Below are positions 58,416 through 64,000 of a stretch of DNA of 64,000 nucleotides, piece by piece. The DNA comes from Cupriavidus taiwanensis (GTDB lineage: Bacteria; Pseudomonadota; Gammaproteobacteria; Burkholderiales; Burkholderiaceae), in the NCBI RefSeq assembly GCF_900250115.1, contig NZ_LT984803.1, positions 1,116,001 through 1,180,000 of the forward strand. Direction: 5' to 3'. The position numbers and the translations under genes are program-made. The notes beneath the pieces were generated by a model that made no database searches, was not told the origin of the DNA, and saw only the letters and a list, made by a program, of their open reading frames with translations. Position 1 is the stretch's first letter. Every line of letters starts with the position of its first letter.

Positions 58416-58444
58416 AAAAACCGGCCCGAAGGCCGGTTTTTTTT
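58416..58444. terminator. Bidirectional terminator, MBL gene / lipoprotein
   Basis: Stem AAAAACCGGCC / GGCCGGTTTTT, loop CGAA (TTCG on the other strand), T8 on the plus strand. It serves both convergent genes. Confidence 0.9.
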
Positions 58445-58460
58445 ATCGGTGAGAAACCGA

Positions 58461-58706
58461 TTACTGCTTGGCGGCCGGAGCCGAAGCGTCAGCAGCCGGA
58501 GCCGAAGCGTCGGCAGCCGGGGCCGAAGCCGCGTCAGCAGCCGGAGCGGCCGGGGCCTCAGCAGCCGGAGCCGAAGCTTCAGCAGCAGGAGCGGTAGCAG
58601 CCGGAGCAGCCGTGTCAGCGGCCGGGGCGGCAGCTTCTTCCTTCTTGCCGCAAGCAGCGAGAGCAACAGCGGCCAGCAGCGATGCGATCAGGAGAGACTT
58701 CTTCAT
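58461..58706 (-). CDS. Ala/Pro-rich small lipoprotein
   Basis: The 81-residue predicted lipoprotein has a clear signal MKKSLLIASLLAAVALAAC (lipobox LAAC, Cys19), GKKEE, and then about 55 residues built of repeated APAADASAPAAEA-type units. No fold is expected; an extended periplasmic spacer is likely. A good ribosome binding site (AAAGGACG) precedes the ATG. The repeats leave the opposite strand open too, but only this strand has signal peptide and ribosome binding site. Confidence 0.85.
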   Translation of the reverse strand: MKKSLLIASLLAAVALAACGKKEEAAAPAADTAAPAATAPAAEASAPAAEAPAAPAADAASAPAADASAPAADASAPAAKQ

Positions 58707-58747
58707 TGTTCGTCCTTTAACTTGTAATAACGAAAAACAGGCGATGA

Positions 58748-58765
58748 ATAATTACCGGTAATTAT
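58748..58765. repeat. 18-bp palindrome upstream of the lipoprotein gene
   Basis: ATAATTACCGGTAATTAT is a perfect dyad 41 bp before the lipoprotein ATG, in an AT-rich stretch that probably contains its promoter. A flanking GCGAT/ATCGC pair extends it imperfectly. Confidence 0.6.
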
Positions 58766-58904
58766 CGCTCTTGAACTGCAAAATTAGGCCCTCCCGGGTG
58801 CCGACATATGCAGTGGTCCACAGTACTAGCCAGCCGACGATTATATCCGCGTTTTCCCGGCTTGTGTAGCGCCGAAATTTGCTGATTCGCAATGTTACGC
58901 ATTA

Positions 58905-60110
58905 TTACAGCCGCGGCCCCAATTGCAACCATCCTTCCAGGGTCCAGTGATGGAAGGTTTCCATCAGATCGGGCAGGTCGGCACAGGTCCCAACTTCCTG
59001 GGCGCTAAGCTGCCGATTATCGGCCAACTTCTTCAGCCACGGCGTCAATTCGGCCGGCGGCTCGTAGGCTTCTCCATTCAGGAAGAAATTGGCCCGGTCG
59101 TAAAGCGCAATCGACGCCGGCGCCAGCACCACGCCATGCCGGGACGCCAGTGTCGCATAACGACGCAACGGCATGTCGGCGATCTCTGCAAATTCAACGC
59201 CAGGCTTGGGCTCGGACAGATGGCTGCCGAGGAATTCCGACACCATCTGGCTGTTCCATTGCAGTGCCTTGAGCCGTTCCGCCACCGCCCTAGCCATGCC
59301 CGCCGGCAATTGCGCGGGGCGCGTCGCGGCGCGCTCGCCGGCATCGGCATAACGGCCGCCGAGATCTTCGTTGTCTTCGACCGTTTCCGACAGCCACGCC
59401 AGGAAGTGCCCGGCCAATTCGCGATAGGCGGGCGCGCGGAAACCGATCGAGCAGGTCATGCATTCGCCCTCGGCAATACCATCGTGCGCATATTGCGGCG
59501 GCAGGTACAGCATGTCGCCGGGCTCCAGTACCCATTCCTGTTCGGCGCTGAAGTCGGCGAGAATCTTCAGCGGCATGTCGGGAATCAGCGCGAGGCTGGT
59601 CTGTGACGAAATGCGCCAGCGACGCCGGCCCGAGACTTGCAGCAGGAACACGTCATACGAGTCGAAGTGGGGGCCCACGCCGCCGCCGTCGGTGGCGTAG
59701 CTGATCATCACGTCGTCGAGGCGGGCGTCGGGGACGAAGCGGAAGCGACCCATCAGATCCGCCGCGGCGGCATCGTGCAGGTTGACGCCCTGCACCAGCA
59801 GGGTCCACTGACGGGTCTTGACGCCGGGCAGGTTTTCGCGCGCAAATGGACCATGCGCGAGTTTCCAGCGGTTGCGGAAGTGCGTCACCAGGCGCGATTC
59901 GACATCGTCGCGATCGGCGAGATCGAAAAGCGCATCGCGCGACACCGGCGGCACAATTCCCGGCACCGCCTGTCGAATGAGCATGGGCTTGCGATGCCAG
60001 ACATCCCGCATGAATGCAGCAGGCGTCATGCCACCAAGCAGGTCGAGCGGAGTGTCTGGATCGACGGGGCCAGGGGGCAGGGCCTGCGCGTATAATGCGG
60101 AATCGTTCAT
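58905..60110 (-). CDS. roxA: JmjC ribosomal oxygenase (RoxA/YcfD-like)
   Basis: This 401-residue 2-oxoglutarate/Fe(II) oxygenase of the cupin-JmjC class is expected to hydroxylate ribosomal protein L16. Iron ligands are His148 and Asp150 (GPHFDSYD) and His209 (QYAHDGIAEGE). The dimerisation and winged-helix C-terminal parts are present (about 270-400). It is slightly longer than E. coli YcfD (373). The start codon is only 11 bp from the slyD start on the opposite strand. Confidence 0.9.
   Translation of the reverse strand: MNDSALYAQALPPGPVDPDTPLDLLGGMTPAAFMRDVWHRKPMLIRQAVPGIVPPVSRDALFDLADRDDVESRLVTHFRNRWKLAHGPFARENLPGVKTRQWTLLVQGVNLHDAAAADLMGRFRFVPDARLDDVMISYATDGGGVGPHFDSYDVFLLQVSGRRRWRISSQTSLALIPDMPLKILADFSAEQEWVLEPGDMLYLPPQYAHDGIAEGECMTCSIGFRAPAYRELAGHFLAWLSETVEDNEDLGGRYADAGERAATRPAQLPAGMARAVAERLKALQWNSQMVSEFLGSHLSEPKPGVEFAEIADMPLRRYATLASRHGVVLAPASIALYDRANFFLNGEAYEPPAELTPWLKKLADNRQLSAQEVGTCADLPDLMETFHHWTLEGWLQLGPRL
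60091..60096 (+). promoter_or_regulatory. Probable -10 box of slyD, inside roxA
   Basis: Perfect TATAAT, 26 nt before the slyD TTG. It lies within codons 5-7 of the divergent roxA gene. Confidence 0.5.
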
Positions 60111-60121
60111 GGAGTCAAGAA

Positions 60122-60649
60122 TTGAAAATCGCTAAGAACACGGTGGTGTCCGTGATGTACAAGCTATCGGACGCGCAGGGCAATCTGATCGAGGAGTCAG
60201 ATGAAGCCATGGTCTATTTGCACGGCGGCTATGATGGCACGTTCCCCAAGATCGAGGAAGCGCTCGACGGCCATGACACCGGCTTCGAGACCCAGCTGCA
60301 GCTGGAACCGGAAGACGCGTTCGGCGACTACGATGCCGACCTGGTGAAGGTCGAGCCGCGCAACCGCTTCCCGGAGCCGCTCGAGGTCGGCATGCAGTTC
60401 GAGGGCATGCCCGAGGACGGTGACGAAGAAGACTCCGTCATCTACACCGTGACCGACGTGGCCGAGGACAAGGTCGTGCTGGATGGCAACCATCCGCTGG
60501 CCGGCATGGCGCTGCGCTTCTGGCTGAAGGTTTCGGAAGTGCGCGAAGCCACCGCCGAGGAAGTCGAGCATGGCCACGCCCACGGCGCCTCGGGCGTTGA
60601 AGTGGTGGACGAAGACGAGGACGACGATACCCCACGCACGCTGCACTGA
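60122..60649 (+). CDS. slyD: FKBP-type peptidyl-prolyl isomerase SlyD
   Basis: This 175-residue prolyl isomerase/chaperone has the FKBP part (NTVVSVMYKLSDAQGNLIEES, ALDGHDTGFETQLQL, DAFGDYDADLVKVEPRNRF), the inserted-in-flap domain (about 75-130) and HPLAGMALRFWLKV. The C-terminal tail is acidic (EDEDDDTP) with only HGHAH, not the long Cys/His-rich nickel-binding tail of E. coli SlyD. The start is TTG at 60122 after GGAG. A terminator follows. Confidence 0.93.
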   Translation: MKIAKNTVVSVMYKLSDAQGNLIEESDEAMVYLHGGYDGTFPKIEEALDGHDTGFETQLQLEPEDAFGDYDADLVKVEPRNRFPEPLEVGMQFEGMPEDGDEEDSVIYTVTDVAEDKVVLDGNHPLAGMALRFWLKVSEVREATAEEVEHGHAHGASGVEVVDEDEDDDTPRTLH

Positions 60650-60675
60650 GCCTTCGCTTGCAGTGCTGTCATCAG

Positions 60676-60700
60676 GAAGCCGGCCGTTGCCGGCTTCTTT
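60676..60700 (+). terminator. slyD terminator
   Basis: Perfect 9-bp stem GAAGCCGGC / GCCGGCTTC, 4-nt loop CGTT, then TTT and a mixed T tract. It also lies just past the 3' end of the convergent phosphoesterase gene. Confidence 0.75.
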
Positions 60701-60715
60701 GCTTTGGCGCGCGCG

Positions 60716-61753
60716 TCAGTTCGGTGCCGGGGCATCCTTCAGCACCACCGCGAACGGCGATGCCGCGGCCGGCGTGATCACCAGCTCGGCCCATTGCGAG
60801 ATCGAGCTGGCTGGCAGCGACACGCGCGTGAAGTTTTGCATCACCTTGCCGGCCGCGTCGCGCATCGGCTTGTCGATGCCGAAGCCGCTGTCGGCGCCGC
60901 TGCCGGCGGCGTGCACCAGCAACACCTGGCCGTTGAAGCGCGCGCTCAGGTCGCGCAGCTGGCGCTTGAATTCCAGGTAGCCATCGCGCGTGCGATGGCG
61001 CATGAAGCCGTCGAGCAGCGTGGGCCGTCCCTTCTTCTCCCAGCCGTTGGCGAAATGCGGATCGGCGTGGGCCACCACGACGATGCCATTCATGTCGCGC
61101 TGGCGCGCCAGCGAGAACGCACGGGCCAGCCACTGCCGGTTGGCTTCGCGCCGGTCCTCGAACTCGCTGTTGCGGCCGCCTTCGTCGCGGTAGTGGTTGT
61201 TGTCGCCCGGCACGTTGAGACCGACGATCAGCACGTCGCCGACACTGATGCGCATGTTCTCGCGGAAGCTGCGGAACAGCGCCTGGTCCGACTGCCGCAC
61301 CAGCGGCCGCGTCTGCCGTCCGAGCGTGGCGTCCTCCGGAAAGAACAGTTCGCGCAGCCGGCTCAGCCGCTCGACCGGGTCGAAGCTGCCGTTGACCGGC
61401 AGCCTGCATTCTGACCAGTCGGTTTCGCCCGGCACATAGATCAGCGGCAGCGGCGACTGGTTCAGCAACTGCTGGCGGCTGCCGAGCACGGCGTCGCTGC
61501 ATGACTCCGTATCGCCCTTGACGCCGCCGGCATGGATCACCAGGTTCAGCTTGCGCTCGGCGAAGTGGTCGAGCAGCGCCGCCAGATTGGCTTCCGCGGC
61601 CGGCCACTGCGGCAGGTCGGCGATGAGCGCGACGCGCACCACCTGCGGCTTGGCCGGTGGCCGCGCCGCCAGCGCCTGCGGTGCGGCAGCCGCCATCGCG
61701 GCCAGGCACAGCCCGGGCAGCAGCGTCGGCAGGGCCCGGCGCAGCGCCTTCAT
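60716..61753 (-). CDS. Secreted metallophosphoesterase-like protein, degenerate
   Basis: The 345-residue predicted periplasmic protein has a signal peptide (about 1-29, cleavage near ALA|A). The overall layout follows calcineurin-like phosphoesterases, but the metal motifs are changed: the usual DxH reads ADLPQW, GDxxD reads HAGGVKGD, and GNHD reads GETDW; a later [10 protein letters not shown] keeps a His. Loss of activity or altered chemistry is likely. It overlaps the mutS stop codon by 4 nt (ATGA), so it is translated after mutS from the same mRNA. Confidence 0.75.
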   Translation of the reverse strand: MKALRRALPTLLPGLCLAAMAAAAPQALAARPPAKPQVVRVALIADLPQWPAAEANLAALLDHFAERKLNLVIHAGGVKGDTESCSDAVLGSRQQLLNQSPLPLIYVPGETDWSECRLPVNGSFDPVERLSRLRELFFPEDATLGRQTRPLVRQSDQALFRSFRENMRISVGDVLIVGLNVPGDNNHYRDEGGRNSEFEDRREANRQWLARAFSLARQRDMNGIVVVAHADPHFANGWEKKGRPTLLDGFMRHRTRDGYLEFKRQLRDLSARFNGQVLLVHAAGSGADSGFGIDKPMRDAAGKVMQNFTRVSLPASSISQWAELVITPAAASPFAVVLKDAPAPN

Positions 61754-64000
61754 GCCGTATCGACCGCCTCGCCCGCCAGCGCCTTGAGCCGGTACAGCGC
61801 CTCCAGCGCCGCGCGCGGCGTCAGCGTGTCCGGATCCAGGTCGGCCAGGGCGTCGATCACGGCGGCCTGCTCGGGGGCCAGCGCGGGGGAGGGGGCAGCC
61901 ATGGCGGCATCGTCGTCGTCCCAGGCCTCGTCGCCGTCGGGCGTCGGCGGCGCGGCGAACAGGTCGAGCTGCGGCGTGGGCGTGGCGTCGGCGGATTGCT
62001 GCTCCAGCCAGGCCAGGTGCTTGCGCGCGGCGCGGATCACCGGCTGCGGCACGCCGGCCAGCTGCGCCACCTGCAGGCCGTAGCTCTGGCTGGCCGGGCC
62101 GTCCTGCACCGCATGCAGGAACACGATGCCGTCGCCATGCTCGACCGCCGACAGGTGCACGTTGGCCGCCTGCGGGAACTCCTGCGGCAGCTGCGTCAGT
62201 TCGAAGTAATGCGTGGCGAACAGGGTATGGCTGCGGTTGTGCGACAGCAGGTGGCGCGCGATCGCCCAGGCCAGCGCCAGGCCGTCGAAGGTCGAGGTGC
62301 CGCGGCCGATCTCGTCCATCAGCACCAGCGATGCCGGCGTGGCGTGGTGCAGGATGCCGGCAGCCTCGGTCATTTCGACCATGAAGGTCGAGCGGCCGCC
62401 GGCCAGGTCATCGGCGGCCCCGATGCGGGTGAAGATGCGGTCGATCGGCCCGATCACCGCCCGCCGCGCCGGCACATAGGCGCCCACGCAGGCCAGCAGC
62501 ACGATCAGCGCGGTCTGGCGCATGAAAGTCGATTTACCGCCCATGTTGGGGCCGGTGATCAGCAGCAGCTTGCGGGCCTCGTTGAGCTGGCAGTCGTTGG
62601 CGATGAACGCCACCGACTCCGCCGCGAGCTGGCCTTCGACCACCGGATGGCGGCCCTGCACGATGTCGACCACGTTCTCGGCGACGCGCTCCGGCGCTGA
62701 CCAGTCCAGCGTTTGCGCGCGCTCGGCCAGTGCCGCCAGCACGTCCAGCCGCGCCAGCGCGGCAGCCACGCGCTGCAGCTCGCCGATATGCGGCAGCAGT
62801 GCCTGCAGCAGGCCATCGTAGAGCTGCTTCTCGCGGGCCAGCGCGCGGTCCTGCGCCGACAGCGCCTTGTCCTCGAAGGCCTTCAGCTCGGGCGTGATGT
62901 AGCGCTCGGCGTTCTTCAGGGTCTGGCGGCGGCGGTAGTCGTCGGGCACCTTGTCGGCCTGGCCGTTGGTGACCTCGATATAGAAGCCGTGCACGCGGTT
63001 GAACTCGACGCGCAGGTTGGCAATCCCGGTGCGCGCGCGCTCGCGCGCTTCCAGGTCGATCAGGAACTGCCCGCAGTTCTCGGAGATGTCGCGCAGCTCG
63101 TCGAGCTCGGCATCGAAGCCGCGCGCGATCACGCCGCCGTCGCGCACCACGGTGGCGGGCTCTTCGGCCACGGCGCGCACCAGCAGGTCCAGGCAATCCT
63201 GCGGCACGGCCAGGTCCTGCAGGGTCTGCACCAGCAGCAGGCTGCCCTGGTCGTCCTGCAGGCAGCCCTGCACTTCAGGCAGTGCGCGCAACGTGTCGCG
63301 TAGCGACGACAGGTCGCGCGGACGCGCATTGAGCAGCGCCAGCCGCGAGGTGATGCGCTCGACGTCGGCGAGCCGGCGCAGCGCCGTGCGCAGCGCGTCG
63401 GTGCCCTGGTCGATCAGCACGCCGATGGCCTGTTGGCGCGCCTGCGGCACCGCCGCATCGCGCAGCGGGTGGTGCAGCCAGTGGCGCAGCGCGCGGCTGC
63501 CCATGGCGGTGCAGCAGGTGTCCAGCAGCGAGAACAGCGTCGGCGACTCGCCGCCGCGCAGGGTTTCAGTCAGTTCCAGGTTGCGCCGCGTGGCGGAGTC
63601 CAGTCCGACATACTCGGACTCGCGCTCGACCTTCACGCCCTGCACATGGCGCAGCGACTGGCCCTGTGTGGTGGCGGCGTAGTTCAGCAGCGCGCCGGCA
63701 GCGCCCAGCGCGGCGCCCAGCCCGGCACAGCCGAACGGGTCCAGGCTGGCCACGCCCAGTTGCTCGCGCAGCCGGCGCGTGCCGGCGTCCTGGTCGAAAT
63801 GCCATTCCGGCAGGCGCGTGCGTGCGCACGCCAGCGCGGGCAGTTCGATGCCATCGGCATACAGCAGCTCGGCCGGGCGGATGCGCTCGAGCTCCCGGCC
63901 CAGCAGCGCCGCTTCGCATTCCATCAGGCGCAGTTCGCCGCTGGCCAGGTTCAGCCACGCCAGGCCGGTCTTGCTGACGCCGCGGCGCGTGGTCTGCTGG
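61750..64000 (-). CDS. mutS: DNA mismatch repair protein MutS (partial, 5' end outside)
   Basis: About 749 C-terminal residues of mismatch-recognition ATPase MutS are visible; the N-terminal part with the mismatch-binding Phe-X-Glu lies beyond position 64000. Walker A is [17 protein letters not shown], Walker [22 protein letters not shown], and [11 protein letters not shown] belongs to the ATPase core. Core/clamp domains and the C-terminal tail are intact. The stop codon overlaps the start of the downstream phosphoesterase-like gene. Confidence 0.97.
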   Translation of the reverse strand, partial: QQTTRRGVSKTGLAWLNLASGELRLMECEAALLGRELERIRPAELLYADGIELPALACARTRLPEWHFDQDAGTRRLREQLGVASLDPFGCAGLGAALGAAGALLNYAATTQGQSLRHVQGVKVERESEYVGLDSATRRNLELTETLRGGESPTLFSLLDTCCTAMGSRALRHWLHHPLRDAAVPQARQQAIGVLIDQGTDALRTALRRLADVERITSRLALLNARPRDLSSLRDTLRALPEVQGCLQDDQGSLLLVQTLQDLAVPQDCLDLLVRAVAEEPATVVRDGGVIARGFDAELDELRDISENCGQFLIDLEARERARTGIANLRVEFNRVHGFYIEVTNGQADKVPDDYRRRQTLKNAERYITPELKAFEDKALSAQDRALAREKQLYDGLLQALLPHIGELQRVAAALARLDVLAALAERAQTLDWSAPERVAENVVDIVQGRHPVVEGQLAAESVAFIANDCQLNEARKLLLITGPNMGGKSTFMRQTALIVLLACVGAYVPARRAVIGPIDRIFTRIGAADDLAGGRSTFMVEMTEAAGILHHATPASLVLMDEIGRGTSTFDGLALAWAIARHLLSHNRSHTLFATHYFELTQLPQEFPQAANVHLSAVEHGDGIVFLHAVQDGPASQSYGLQVAQLAGVPQPVIRAARKHLAWLEQQSADATPTPQLDLFAAPPTPDGDEAWDDDDAAMAAPSPALAPEQAAVIDALADLDPDTLTPRAALEALYRLKALAGEAVDTA

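Noticed and set aside
58480..58640. Short repeats resembling a CRISPR array
   Set aside because: The repeats are in-frame codon repeats of a lipoprotein, with no unique spacers of constant length and no cas genes.
58468..58761. Plus-strand Ala/Gly-repeat frame opposite the small lipoprotein
   Set aside because: No signal peptide or ribosome binding site; it is the mirror of the repeated codons on the minus strand.

Overview
The window is high-GC (roughly 65-70%) chromosomal core sequence from a beta-proteobacterium, most likely Cupriavidus/Ralstonia (Burkholderiales). The reasons are an intracellular PHB depolymerase whose catalytic residues fall at the numbering known for the Cupriavidus necator enzyme (Cys183, Asp355, His388), a complete iscRSUA-hscBA-fdx-iscX operon, an Entner-Doudoroff edd/gntK pair controlled by HexR, and a gene order typical of that group. 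About 60 genes cover nearly the whole window. I see no rRNA, tRNA, CRISPR array, insertion sequence or prophage.

Layout. 1-3.1 kb: a TetR regulator, nth and rnfB (overlapping, minus strand), and a second TetR regulator with a strong palindrome at its promoter. 3.1-6 kb: PHB depolymerase phaZ and aromatic/aspartate aminotransferase tyrB. 6-11.5 kb: uvrB, two small unknown genes, a low-molecular-weight protein tyrosine phosphatase, and a membrane protein of the so-called Gcr recombinase family. 11.5-17.8 kb: the isc operon, with a near-consensus IscR type-1 operator over its promoter, a DUF3565 gene inserted after iscA, and a terminator-like hairpin just before hscB. 17.9-25.3 kb: the lysS/prfB/recJ neighbourhood, mostly on the minus strand and interrupted by a plus-strand LysM/degenerate-M23 lipoprotein gene. 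prfB carries the classical +1 programmed frameshift. 25.4-30.8 kb: lolC-lolD-tatD-comEC. 30.8-34.6 kb: divergent hexR and edd-gntK with two HexR-like operators. 34.9-40.1 kb: a circularly permuted ATP-grasp protein, an alpha-E protein, a transglutaminase-like protease, an Anbu-type proteasome-like protease and a hydrolase. 40.2-45 kb: pyrG, kdsA, a DUF1330 gene, eno, ftsB. 45-52.2 kb: a small lipoprotein, hslO, a gamma-carbonic anhydrase, a DUF455 ferritin-like protein, an acyl-CoA synthetase divergent from an alpha/beta hydrolase, and a ferredoxin-NADP reductase-like flavoprotein. 52.3-58.4 kb: PHP phosphoesterase, Sua5/YciO protein, site-2 protease, methyltransferase, dapA, bamC, and an MBL-fold hydrolase. 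58.4-64 kb: an Ala/Pro-rich lipoprotein, a JmjC ribosomal oxygenase divergent from slyD, a degenerate phosphoesterase, and mutS, which runs off the end of the window.

The strongest candidate for an under-described system is the 34.9-39.3 kb ATP-grasp / alpha-E / transglutaminase / Anbu cluster. These four families are known to travel together, but their substrate and physiological role are not established. The best regulatory signals read directly from sequence are the IscR site, the two HexR sites, the 23-bp palindrome upstream of the second TetR gene, and the prfB frameshift site. Many transcription units start just downstream of a TAnAAT-type -10 box followed by a GC-rich discriminator, and a few start codons sit so close to it that leaderless mRNAs are possible.
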